A stretch of DNA of 14,996 nucleotides, taken from contig QHXE01000239.1 in assembly GCA_003222835.1 (NCBI GenBank), positions 1-14,996 on the forward strand. The letters are read 5' to 3'. A program made the position numbers and the translations under genes. The notes under the pieces were generated by a model. It ran no database searches. It was not told the origin of the DNA and worked only from the letters and a program-made list of their open reading frames with translations. Positions 1 to 7,194 of this stretch are shown one piece after another. Source of the stretch: Acidobacteriota bacterium. Lineage in GTDB: Bacteria; Acidobacteriota; Blastocatellia; Pyrinomonadales; Pyrinomonadaceae. Every line of letters starts with the position of its first letter. Position 1 is the stretch's first letter.

Positions 1-20
1 GTTTTCAGAGAAGAGATCAT
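1..20 (-). CDS. sensor histidine kinase, N-terminal fragment (partial)
   Basis: Only the first six codons (M-I-S-S-L-K) are present before the window edge. The ATG at 20-18 (minus strand) overlaps the TGA stop of the response regulator (19-17) in an ATGA arrangement, the usual sign of translational coupling. In OmpR/PhoB-type two-component operons of this layout the gene after the regulator is normally the membrane histidine kinase. The identity is inferred from position only; no kinase domain is visible. Confidence 0.55.
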
Positions 21-700
21 CCTTCGTCGCTTTCTCCCAGACGATAGCCTACGCCCCACACAGTGTGAATGAGTTTCGCCATACCGGGTTTGTCTACTTT
101 TGCGCGCAGGTACTTTATGTAAACGTCGACAATGTTAGAGCTGCCTTCGAACTCACCAGACCACACGTGATCCATTATTTGACTTCGTGAAAGAGCATGA
201 CCTTTCTTGCGCATCAGATATTCCAAAAGACTGAATTCGCGTGCCGTCAATCCGAGAGTCTGGTCCCCACGCCGGGCGATCCGCTTCACCGGATCGAGCG
301 TTAGATCGGCAATCGTTAGCTGAACTGGCTGGTCCACGCTGTTGCGCCGCAATAAGACATTCACGCGAGAAACCAACTCTCTCAGATCGAACGGCTTGGT
401 TAGGTAATCGTCCGAACCACTGTCCAAACCTTCTACTTTGCTCTCGATCGTGGCCTTCGCCGTTAGTAGCAGGATCGGAGTCTTCACGCCTTTGCTCCGC
501 AGTTCGCGCAAAACTGTGAGACCATCTTTTCGCGGCAGCATGATGTCCAGAATAATAAGGTCGTAATCGACCGCGCCACCATACAATAGCCCCTCTTCGC
601 CATCGTGAATCACATCAACGGCATGGCCGCACTTCTTCTCCAACCCTTTCTTGATGAAGGCCGCGAGTTTCTTTTCGTCCTCAACCAGAAGCAGACGCAT
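17..700 (-). CDS. OmpR/PhoB-family response regulator (CusR/CopR-like)
   Basis: This is a 227-residue DNA-binding response regulator, the usual length for the family. The receiver domain (about 1-118) shows the acidic pair E7-D8, the phosphoacceptor D52 in the segment LIILDIMLP, the conserved T80-A81, and K102 in TKPF. A winged-helix output domain follows (about 128-222) with the LTAREFSLLEYL helix and the C-terminal VWGVGYRLG hairpin, typical of OmpR/PhoB proteins. The overall pattern (MRLLLVEDE, SGSDDYLTKPFDLREL) resembles the heavy-metal CusR/CopR/QseB branch, but the stimulus cannot be deduced. It overlaps the putative kinase start by four bases. It is divergent from the beta-propeller/PepSY/TonB receptor cluster, which makes that cluster a candidate target, and autoregulation from the shared 701-840 region is plausible. 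Confidence 0.93.
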   Translation of the reverse strand: MRLLLVEDEKKLAAFIKKGLEKKCGHAVDVIHDGEEGLLYGGAVDYDLIILDIMLPRKDGLTVLRELRSKGVKTPILLLTAKATIESKVEGLDSGSDDYLTKPFDLRELVSRVNVLLRRNSVDQPVQLTIADLTLDPVKRIARRGDQTLGLTAREFSLLEYLMRKKGHALSRSQIMDHVWSGEFEGSSNIVDVYIKYLRAKVDKPGMAKLIHTVWGVGYRLGESDEG

Positions 701-725
701 AAACTAATATTAACTTGAAAAGCCG

Positions 726-770
726 TGAGAAAGTCATGAGAAATCATTCGTATCAAAGGTGAGACTTTCA
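726..770. promoter_or_regulatory. candidate response-regulator operator: TGAGA-type direct repeats in the divergent promoter region
   Basis: Three similar copies occur in the same orientation between the divergent genes: TGAGAAAGTCA at 726-736, TGAGAAATCA at 737-746 and TGAGACTTTCA at 760-770. The first two are head to tail with an 11-base period; the third starts 23 bases after the second. Dimeric OmpR/PhoB regulators commonly bind direct repeats about one helical turn apart, so this is a plausible site for the adjacent regulator. A weak -10-like TATAAA lies at 817-822 ahead of the beta-propeller gene, without a convincing -35. The binding role is inferred. Confidence 0.4.
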
Positions 771-830
771 GGATTTTCTAATGTTTCGCGGCTACCATGT
801 CGACTGTTAGTTGTCGTATAAATATCGATC

Positions 831-836
831 GAGGAA
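831..836 (+). promoter_or_regulatory. ribosome binding site deciding the 841 start
   Basis: GAGGAA ends four bases before the ATG at 841. It favours this start over the in-frame TTG at 811, which would add ten polar residues in front of an otherwise clean signal peptide. Confidence 0.7.
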
Positions 837-840
837 ACCT

Positions 841-1878
841 ATGAAAATTCTAGCTTGCTGCACTCTGCTGTTCGGCCTTGGCTTGGTTTGTTTCGGAATA
901 ATGCCCACGCATGCTAAAGGGCCGTCCGGTTATCACGTCGCAAAGAAAGTAGTGCTCGGCGGCGAAGGCGGATGGGATTATCTAACTGTCGACAGCAAAG
1001 CGCGACGCGTGTACATCTCGCGCGGCACTCACGTAATGGTGGTCGATGCCGACAACGCTACTGTCGTCGGTGACATTCCGAACACGAACGGCGTACACGG
1101 CATCGCCATCGCCGACGATATGGACAAGGGTTTCGTAAGCGATGGGCGGGATGGCAATGTCACGATCTTCGATACCAAGACACTGAAGGTTTTGGGAACC
1201 GCGCCGGCGGGCAAGAACCCCGACGCGATCATTTATGATCCCGCTTCGAAGCGCGTCTTCGCTTTCAATGGTTCCAGCAAAGACGCAACTGCAATCGATG
1301 CGAAGACCGGCACGGTCGCCGGCACCATCGCTCTCGGTGGCAAACCCGAGTTCGCCGTCGCCGATGACAAAGGGCACGTCTTCGTAAACATCGAAGATAC
1401 CAGCGAGATCGTCAAATTCGATTCCAACAAATTAAACGTCGAGAATCGCTGGAAAATTGCGCCCGGCGAAGAGGCGAGCGGTCTGGCGATGGATCGAAAA
1501 CATCGGAGACTCTTTTCCGTTTGCTCGAACAAAATGATGGTGGTTGTCAACGCCGACACCGGCCAGGTTGTCACAACGCTGCCTACCGGCGCGGGCACTG
1601 ACGCTGCTGGTTTCGATCCGGAAACAGGGTACGCGTTCAGCTCTAACGGCGAGGGCACGCTGACGGTTATTCATGAAGATTCACCGGATAAGTTCAGCGT
1701 GGTGGAGAATGTGGCGACGCAAGCGCGAGCTCGCACGATGGCTCTCGACACGAAGACTCATCAGGTTTATCTGGTGACGGCGGAGTTTGGGACGGCGCCG
1801 GCTCCAACTGCACAGCAGCCTCGACCGCGTCCGCCAATGGTGCCCGGCTCGTTTACGCTGCTCATCATGAGTCGCTGA
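841..1878 (+). CDS. secreted YncE-like beta-propeller (YVTN-type) protein
   Basis: The protein has 345 residues. Residues 1-25 form a signal peptide (hydrophobic core, then THA before the mature K26), so it should be exported to the periplasm. The rest is built of repeated beta-propeller blades: units such as VYISRGTHVMVVDADNATVV, GNVTIFDTKTLKVLGT and MMVVVNADTGQVVTTLP show the x-V-(hydrophobic)3-D-x-x-T pattern of YncE/YVTN lactonase-like seven-bladed repeats. The C-terminus contains a short proline-rich stretch (about 320-335) before a last strand ending in LLIMSR. Such proteins are usually periplasmic and often sit beside TonB-dependent receptors or metal-related genes; no enzymatic activity can be assigned. 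It is the first gene of a rightward cluster, 55 bases ahead of the PepSY-like gene, and is divergent from the response regulator. Confidence 0.88.
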   Translation: MKILACCTLLFGLGLVCFGIMPTHAKGPSGYHVAKKVVLGGEGGWDYLTVDSKARRVYISRGTHVMVVDADNATVVGDIPNTNGVHGIAIADDMDKGFVSDGRDGNVTIFDTKTLKVLGTAPAGKNPDAIIYDPASKRVFAFNGSSKDATAIDAKTGTVAGTIALGGKPEFAVADDKGHVFVNIEDTSEIVKFDSNKLNVENRWKIAPGEEASGLAMDRKHRRLFSVCSNKMMVVVNADTGQVVTTLPTGAGTDAAGFDPETGYAFSSNGEGTLTVIHEDSPDKFSVVENVATQARARTMALDTKTHQVYLVTAEFGTAPAPTAQQPRPRPPMVPGSFTLLIMSR

Positions 1879-1933
1879 AAGTGCACATCGGCTATCTGAA
1901 TTTCTAACTAAAACCGAGCCAGGAGAAAGCAAA

Positions 1934-2410
1934 ATGAAATCGGCAATAACTTTTAAGAAAGTAATGTTGATGGCGATTGGACTTTTGTTAGTAAGCCTCT
2001 CCGCATCAGCGCAGGAAAGCAAGATCAGAGAGAAGGACGTACCGCAAGCTGTGATCGCTGCGTTCAAATCGACCTATCCGAATGCTACCGTCAGAGGCTA
2101 TGCCAAAGAGCGGGAGAACGGGAAACTGTTCTATGAGATTGAGAGCAAAGACGGCGACACCATGCGCGACCTTCTCTACAATCCGGATGGTACCGTCGCG
2201 GAAATAGAGGAAACTGTGGCGGCCACCGATCTACCGGAAGCCGCCCAACAACTGATTCATTCAAAGTATCCCAAGGCGACTGTGAATAAAGCGGAAAGAG
2301 TTACCGCCGGAAGCAAGGTCTCATATGATGTCAGCGCGAAACAGGGTGCGAAGCGGATCAGTTTCGTCTTTGATGCGGAAGGGAAGTTAGAGAAGAGCAG
2401 AGTCCATTAA
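1934..2410 (+). CDS. exported PepSY-like protein with two tandem repeats
   Basis: The protein has 158 residues. The first 26 are a signal peptide (KK, a long hydrophobic core, then ASA before Q27), so it is periplasmic. The mature part holds two homologous units of about 60 residues. Each starts with an L/V-P-x-A helix followed by a YP-(K/N)-AT turn (VIAAFKSTYPNAT at about 43-55; LIHSKYPKAT at about 111-120), then beta strands ending in a D-x-(D/E)-G turn (YNPDGTVAEIEE and FDAEGKLEKS). This is the PepSY-like/BLIP-like fold often found as small periplasmic proteins beside two-component systems and outer-membrane receptors. AGGAGAAA (1921-1928) is a good ribosome binding site. Lying between the beta-propeller and the TonB receptor, it probably belongs to the same transcript. 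Ligand and role are unknown. Confidence 0.85.
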   Translation: MKSAITFKKVMLMAIGLLLVSLSASAQESKIREKDVPQAVIAAFKSTYPNATVRGYAKERENGKLFYEIESKDGDTMRDLLYNPDGTVAEIEETVAATDLPEAAQQLIHSKYPKATVNKAERVTAGSKVSYDVSAKQGAKRISFVFDAEGKLEKSRVH

Positions 2411-2450
2411 GCCCTCCAATCAAATCCCTGACAGAGGACTGACGAGATCT

Positions 2451-5012
2451 ATGTACCGTGTCGCCTGGCTGATAACCTTCGTCTTAATCAGTCTCAATCT
2501 TGTTTACTCTCAATCGCCGCCCAAGCGTGTGTCGATATCCGGTGTCGTTTCCGATCAGGCCGGCGCCACAATCGTGGGAGCCCGGGTGGAATTGAAAACG
2601 GCTAATGGCTCTCAGCAGTCTACAACTACCGATCAATCAGGAAATTTCCAGCTCAGGGGAATTCCGCCGGGTAAGTATCAGGTTCAGGTCGCCTACGGAG
2701 GGTTCGATCCAGCTACAGTGGAGGTGACGCTTGATACACAGCCGGTCCCGCCGTTGCAGATTACGCTGGCAATCGCCAGCTTGCGGCAGGAGACTACGGT
2801 CACAACTACGCCGACCCGAATCAGCACCGAAGCTGCCGACAACAAGGACACAGTGGCGCTGAGTGAGCAATCGCTCAGCAACCTGCCAGTGTTTGATCAG
2901 GATTACCTCGGCGCGATGTCTCGCTTTCTCGATCCCGGGAGTGTCGGGACGAATGGAGTGTCTCTGGTCGTGAATGGAATGGAAGTGCCTAACCTGGGTG
3001 TGTCTCCATCGGCGATTAAAGAAATAAAGATCAACCAGGATCCGTACTCGGCGGAGTTTGCGCGCCCCGGCAGAGGACGGATAGAAGTCACCACCAAACC
3101 CGGGTCGCCCGAGTATCACGGCACTTTCAATTTCATATTTCGCGATGCGCATCTCAACGCTCGCGATCCCTTTGCACTCACGCGTCCACCGGAGCAAAGA
3201 CGCATTTATGAAGGAATTCTAACCGGGCCGATCAGGCAGAGTAAGAAAACTTCCTTTCTGCTTTCCGTGAGCCGCCGGGAAGAGGATCTTCAATCTGTCG
3301 TGTTCGCGCAGGGTGCGGCCGGAATCATCCAAGCAAACGTGCCTGCGCCTGCGCGTACAACGCAAATTGCTGCTCAGATCAACCATTCACTCAGCGTAAC
3401 GAATACCATTTCGGTGCGCTATTCGTACCTGGGTGAGAGCGTCAATAACCAGAACACCGGAGGCACGGTGTTGCCAGAGGCTGGTCTCAATTCAGGTAAT
3501 ATGGAGCAGGAGATCACCTATAATCAACAGACCGTCTTCTCACCAAAGCTGGTCAACAACTTTCGTCTGCTGCTCGGCTACGAACGGCAAAGCAATGTCA
3601 GCGTTACGCGCGCGCCAAAGATCGTTGTCCTTGATTCCTTCACCGGTGGTGGCGCCGAGGCCGATTACCTGCGCACTGAGTATCATGCGGTGTTGATGGA
3701 AACGCTTTCCTATTCAAGCGGCAAACACCTGGTGAAGGGAGGGATTAACATCCCTGATTTGAGCCGTCGTGGCTTTAATAACAACCTCAACTCTCTGGGT
3801 ACGTTTTACTTTTCCAATGTGGGTGATTATCTGCAGCGCCGGCCTTACTCATTTACTCAACAGCAGGGAAATGGCCATGTTGTGTTTCTGGAAAAGTTGC
3901 TCGGATTGTTCATTCAGGATGAGTATCACCTGCGCAAGAACCTGATGTTTTCGTTCGGTTTGCGTTACGACTGGCAGAATTTCTTTCACGACAATAACAA
4001 CTTTGCTCCTCGCTTTTCGTTCGCTTATTCTCCAGGCAAGAGTCAGAAAACAGTGTTACGCGGCGGCGCTGGTGTCTTTTATGATCGATCCGGCGCGCGC
4101 CCGATTCAGGACATTCTGCTTTTCAATGGATCAAGACTCAGGCAGTATGTGCTGGTCAACCCCGGTTATCCTGATCCCATCTCAGGCGGGTCACTAATAT
4201 CGCAGCCTGTCGGCATCACCCGTCTTCAGCCAAACATCAACCTGCCCTATGTAGTCCAATACAGCTTTGGAGTCGAACGCCAACTTCAGAAATCAACCAG
4301 CCTGGCAATTACCTACTTCGGTTCTCGTGGGTTGGATCAATTTCGTTCGCGGGACATCAATGCGCCCTTGCCGCCTAGATATTCCGCCCGGCCCAATACC
4401 TCGATCGGCGTGCTGCGTCAAATCGAATCAACGGGCCGGAGAATCAGTAATTCACTTGAAGTAACGTTGCGCGGCAACGTGACCCGATTCTTCAATGGCA
4501 TGGCCCAGTACCGCCTCGCTTCATCTCACGATGACACGAGCGGCATTACCTATTTCCCTCCAAACGTCTATGACCTTTCCGGTGAATGGGGTCGCTCTGA
4601 TTTTGACCGGCGTCATCGCTTCGAACTGCTCGGCGCCATAAACCCCGGCAAGCTTTTCAACCTGGGTGTTTCAACGTCCCTTTACTCAGGGCTTCCGTAT
4701 ACGCTGACCACCGGCATCGATGCATTTCACACGGGGACGGCGAATGCGCGTCCCTTGGGCATTCCTCGGAATAGCTTGCAAGGACCGGGCTACGTTGACC
4801 TCGACCTCCGTTGGTCGCGCGATTTTGCATTGATTAAGAGTAAAAAGAAGGACGGGGGACTAAAGGCTACGCTGGCGATTGATGCCTTCAACGTACTCAA
4901 TCGGGTGAATTACTCTTTCTTTGTCGGAAACCTCAGTTCACCCTTTTTCGGGAGGGCTGTCTCAGCTCAACCACCGCGAAGGCTACAACTTTCTTTCCGG
5001 CTGAAGTTCTAG
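2451..5012 (+). CDS. Oar-like TonB-dependent outer-membrane receptor with carboxypeptidase-regulatory domain
   Basis: The protein has 853 residues. It carries a signal peptide (1-20, ending LVYS) and a carboxypeptidase-regulatory-like beta-sandwich (about 27-108; ISGVVSDQAGATIVGARVEL, then DQSGNFQLRGIPPGKYQVQV). A plug domain spans about 112-218 (LVVNGMEVPNL, IKEIKINQDPYSAEFARPGR, IEVTTKPG). The remainder is a long beta-barrel ending in LQLSFRLKF, with the terminal phenylalanine expected for outer-membrane insertion. This domain order is typical of the Oar/SusC-like receptors expanded in Acidobacteriota. They import or display large ligands using TonB-ExbBD energy; the substrate here is not predictable. 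The gene starts 40 bases after the PepSY-like gene, suggesting co-transcription. The Shine-Dalgarno is modest (AGAGGA far upstream, or GACGAGA close to the ATG). Confidence 0.9.
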   Translation: MYRVAWLITFVLISLNLVYSQSPPKRVSISGVVSDQAGATIVGARVELKTANGSQQSTTTDQSGNFQLRGIPPGKYQVQVAYGGFDPATVEVTLDTQPVPPLQITLAIASLRQETTVTTTPTRISTEAADNKDTVALSEQSLSNLPVFDQDYLGAMSRFLDPGSVGTNGVSLVVNGMEVPNLGVSPSAIKEIKINQDPYSAEFARPGRGRIEVTTKPGSPEYHGTFNFIFRDAHLNARDPFALTRPPEQRRIYEGILTGPIRQSKKTSFLLSVSRREEDLQSVVFAQGAAGIIQANVPAPARTTQIAAQINHSLSVTNTISVRYSYLGESVNNQNTGGTVLPEAGLNSGNMEQEITYNQQTVFSPKLVNNFRLLLGYERQSNVSVTRAPKIVVLDSFTGGGAEADYLRTEYHAVLMETLSYSSGKHLVKGGINIPDLSRRGFNNNLNSLGTFYFSNVGDYLQRRPYSFTQQQGNGHVVFLEKLLGLFIQDEYHLRKNLMFSFGLRYDWQNFFHDNNNFAPRFSFAYSPGKSQKTVLRGGAGVFYDRSGARPIQDILLFNGSRLRQYVLVNPGYPDPISGGSLISQPVGITRLQPNINLPYVVQYSFGVERQLQKSTSLAITYFGSRGLDQFRSRDINAPLPPRYSARPNTSIGVLRQIESTGRRISNSLEVTLRGNVTRFFNGMAQYRLASSHDDTSGITYFPPNVYDLSGEWGRSDFDRRHRFELLGAINPGKLFNLGVSTSLYSGLPYTLTTGIDAFHTGTANARPLGIPRNSLQGPGYVDLDLRWSRDFALIKSKKKDGGLKATLAIDAFNVLNRVNYSFFVGNLSSPFFGRAVSAQPPRRLQLSFRLKF

Positions 5013-5083
5013 AGACGTGGATCATGAATTACTCGCGTCTTCCCGACTCACAAGCGCATGTTTGGCTTTCCAAGGCACTTTTC

Positions 5084-6004
5084 CTACTTAACGTATTCCC
5101 AGTGCCAGGGCTCATAAAAGTAAGGCCGAAACCCGAAGCGTTCAGCATTGCGCACGATCCATTGGTAGACGGCTGTCTTAACCTGAATGGCGCGATTTGA
5201 GTCTTTCGTATCCACCGGATCGCCGCCGACGTAGAAGTCCAGGGCGCGGCCCGTAAAGTGAGGACTGTTGACGGCAAGGCCGGCGCTGCCTGCATTCGGA
5301 GATTGCCGCCGCAACTGATCCTGATATTCGCGTGGGCGAAAAGCCGAAACGATCTTGAAGTATTTCTCGGTGGATGCGAGTTCGCCTTCCGTCGTATGAG
5401 CGAGATTAAGCGACGGATCGGCGATCGCGGCCGCAAGCATACGCTTGTATGCCGCGTAAGTATTGCGCTCAACCTGACGAAGTTCTGCTACTCGCGCGGG
5501 ATCATAAAAATCGGCAGCGGGAGCTGTGACAAGCTGGTCCGGTTGAGCGTAGGTGCGATCCTTCAACCTGTTCCTCTGCCATTCAGAAGTCATCGCTTTG
5601 AGCGACTCCTCATCCAGCACACCGCTGGCGTTCAGTCCAATTTTCTTCTGCCAACTGGCGAGGGAGGCAGCGAAACGGCCGGAAGACACGTCGTTTTGAG
5701 TATTGAGAACCTGCGCTATCAGCGAATTGTAGAGATACCAACCGCGTTGCTGTTTGCCGCCGAAGGTCCAGACCAATTCGTTTTGCAGCACCGCGTTATG
5801 TTCCGCCGCCGCGGCGAAGTTTGATGAGGCGTTCTCGGCCATTGAATCACGAGCATTCGTGACTAGAACAGCAGGCTTCACACGGGAATCAGACTTGGGG
5901 CTTTGCGATTGGCCACGGCTACTGCGAGTCTCAAAAGACACAACGCCGACTAGAACCGTGAGCGCAGCAAAAACCAGGGCGATATGAACTCTAAAATATT
6001 TCAT
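5084..6004 (-). CDS. secreted M15/VanY-type D-alanyl-D-alanine carboxypeptidase with peptidoglycan-binding domain
   Basis: The protein has 306 residues. An N-terminal hydrophobic segment (about 7-24) is a signal peptide or anchor. Residues about 88-145 resemble a PG_binding_1 domain (FAASLASWQKKIGLNASGVL, then DEESLKAM). The C-terminal third is an M15B/VanY metallopeptidase: SAFRPREYQDQ (220-230), the zinc motif SPHFTGRALDF with H249 and D256, and the terminal EPWHWEYV with putative catalytic E298 and zinc ligand H301. It should trim terminal D-Ala from peptidoglycan stem peptides in the periplasm. It is convergent with the TonB receptor (71-base gap with no clear terminator) and divergent from fdhE, so it is probably a single-gene unit. 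Vancomycin-resistance involvement should not be assumed, because VanY-type enzymes are common housekeeping proteins. Confidence 0.9.
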   Translation of the reverse strand: MKYFRVHIALVFAALTVLVGVVSFETRSSRGQSQSPKSDSRVKPAVLVTNARDSMAENASSNFAAAAEHNAVLQNELVWTFGGKQQRGWYLYNSLIAQVLNTQNDVSSGRFAASLASWQKKIGLNASGVLDEESLKAMTSEWQRNRLKDRTYAQPDQLVTAPAADFYDPARVAELRQVERNTYAAYKRMLAAAIADPSLNLAHTTEGELASTEKYFKIVSAFRPREYQDQLRRQSPNAGSAGLAVNSPHFTGRALDFYVGGDPVDTKDSNRAIQVKTAVYQWIVRNAERFGFRPYFYEPWHWEYVK

Positions 6005-6084
6005 GGTCGATTTTACTGACGAATCTTGCGTGAGATTTCTTGTCGGGCAAAGTACTCAGATGCGCAAAAGCTGAACACGGTTCG

Positions 6085-6240
6085 ATGGCGCGCAAAGTTT
6101 TATTGCACCAAGTAACGCGGGCCTTGAACCAAATGGCCGGGGAAAAACTCAAGAGCAAAAGAGTGCGCCGAAGACAAGTTAAGCATATGTTCAACGCCTA
6201 TGTGATATCGTTACCTCGTCATCATCAAGGTGTTGAATGA
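6085..6240 (+). CDS. possible small basic protein overlapping the fdhE start
   Basis: This short reading frame (51 residues from ATG 6085; it is open back to a TTG at 6040) fills most of the gap between the divergent carboxypeptidase and fdhE. Its TGA (6238-6240) overlaps the fdhE ATG (6237-6239) in an ATGA arrangement. The peptide is strongly basic (cluster KSKRVRRRQVKH) and I recognise no family. No good ribosome binding site precedes either start. It may be a leader peptide coupled to fdhE, or chance open sequence in the fdhE 5' region. Confidence 0.25.
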   Translation: MARKVLLHQVTRALNQMAGEKLKSKRVRRRQVKHMFNAYVISLPRHHQGVE

Positions 6241-7025
6241 CTCAATTCTGGGATAAACAAATTCAAAGGGCGGACCATCTGGCTAAACAGTCCAGCGGCT
6301 CTAGCGAATTGCTGACGTTCTATGCTCAACTGCTTCGAGCCCAGAAGGAGATTTATGAATTCCTGCGCAGCCGTAAAGATTGGCTTCCATCCGGCGACTT
6401 GGAAAGAGACTTATCGCCTATTCACCAATCTCTAACTTCTTTTCTCAAAACAGTCGAGACCCATGGACCAGCGAGTCTGGCAACGGAAGCTCACAACCTG
6501 TCAGAGACGACTCCCGAAGCAATTACTGAAATGCTGTTGAGTTATTGGCGCAACCCATCAGACATACAGTTTTTCGCGAAAGCAATTTTGCAGCCTTATG
6601 CACGTTGGCTGGCCCAAAGCGGAGCTACGCCTCTCGGGCGCGAACTGGCCGGCGGCGAGCGCTCTTGTCCATTCTGTGGCGGCAAGGCGCAGGTTAGTTT
6701 TCTTCAGAGTAAAGAGAGCAGCGTTGAGAGCGGAACTCGCGAGTTGGTGTGCGCCACCTGTCTGTCATCATGGGAATTTCGTCGGGTGGTATGCGCGAAC
6801 TGCGGCGAGGAGCGCCCGGGCAAATTGGGATATTTCCATTCGTTAGAATTCGATCATGTCCGCATAGAAGCGTGCGATTCGTGCAAACACTATATTAAAG
6901 GAGTCGATCTTACGCGTTTAGGTTTTGCTGCCCCGCTGGTCGACGAGATTTATGCGGCGCCATTGGATCTCTGGGCTCGTGAACAGGGCTACACCAAGAT
7001 CGAACTGAATCTCGTGGGCCTATAA
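6237..7025 (+). CDS. fdhE: FdhE-like formate dehydrogenase maturation protein
   Basis: The protein has 262 residues, somewhat shorter than E. coli FdhE (about 309). The N-terminal half is helical and variable. The C-terminal half holds four CxxC motifs characteristic of FdhE: C144-C147 (SCPFCGG), C172-C175 (CATC), C186-C189 (CANCGEE) and C213-C216 (CDSCK). In the family these form rubredoxin-like metal sites. FdhE is a cytoplasmic factor needed for activity of exported respiratory formate dehydrogenases and binds their catalytic subunit before Tat export. Its position 169 bases upstream of the alpha gene supports that job. AAGGTG (6227-6232) is an acceptable ribosome binding site. No fdhD is present in the window. 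Confidence 0.9.
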   Translation: MTQFWDKQIQRADHLAKQSSGSSELLTFYAQLLRAQKEIYEFLRSRKDWLPSGDLERDLSPIHQSLTSFLKTVETHGPASLATEAHNLSETTPEAITEMLLSYWRNPSDIQFFAKAILQPYARWLAQSGATPLGRELAGGERSCPFCGGKAQVSFLQSKESSVESGTRELVCATCLSSWEFRRVVCANCGEERPGKLGYFHSLEFDHVRIEACDSCKHYIKGVDLTRLGFAAPLVDEIYAAPLDLWAREQGYTKIELNLVGL

Positions 7026-7100
7026 TCACCGCACTAAGTCAACCCGATGCAATTGAAAAGTAACCGTACTGCCAAAGTAACTTGACATGTCTCCTTAAAG

Positions 7101-7129
7101 ATGTCGCAGGCGATCCCCATGCCTGACAT
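7101..7129 (+). promoter_or_regulatory. possible leader hairpin upstream of the formate dehydrogenase alpha gene
   Basis: ATGTC (7101-7105) and AGGC (7108-7111), split by a two-base bulge, pair with GCCT (7121-7124) and GACAT (7125-7129) around a nine-base loop. The same ATGTC can instead pair with a GACAT at 7084-7088, so two mutually exclusive stems are possible. There is no run of T after it, so it is not a standard terminator. A regulatory role is speculative. Confidence 0.25.
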
Positions 7130-7194
7130 GATTTTCGTTCCCTACGGCGCTGGACCCCTTCGAATTTAATTCTTCATTTTAAGCGGAGGCTTGT

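Noticed and set aside
811..840. TTG start at 811 for the beta-propeller gene
   Set aside because: ATG 841 has a GAGGAA site at proper spacing and gives a clean signal peptide; the upstream codons lie in the promoter region.
1857..1905. Shifted frame after the beta-propeller gene encoding AAHHESLKVHIGYLNF, looking like a barrel-type C-terminus
   Set aside because: The propeller gene ends normally in the expected strand, and no upstream portion in this frame belongs to a recognisable protein; probably chance.
5013..5040. Possible terminator between the convergent receptor and carboxypeptidase genes
   Set aside because: Only a five-base stem (AGACG/CGTCT) with an 18-base loop and no T-run.
5258..5824. 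Plus-strand open frame of 188 codons opposite the M15 peptidase
   Set aside because: The minus-strand frame carries the full VanY zinc motif and signal peptide; this one has no features.
7082..7110. Sigma-70 promoter at TTGACA (7082-7087)
   Set aside because: A good -35 hexamer, but there is no acceptable -10 at 16-18 bases (the sequence there is GC-rich).
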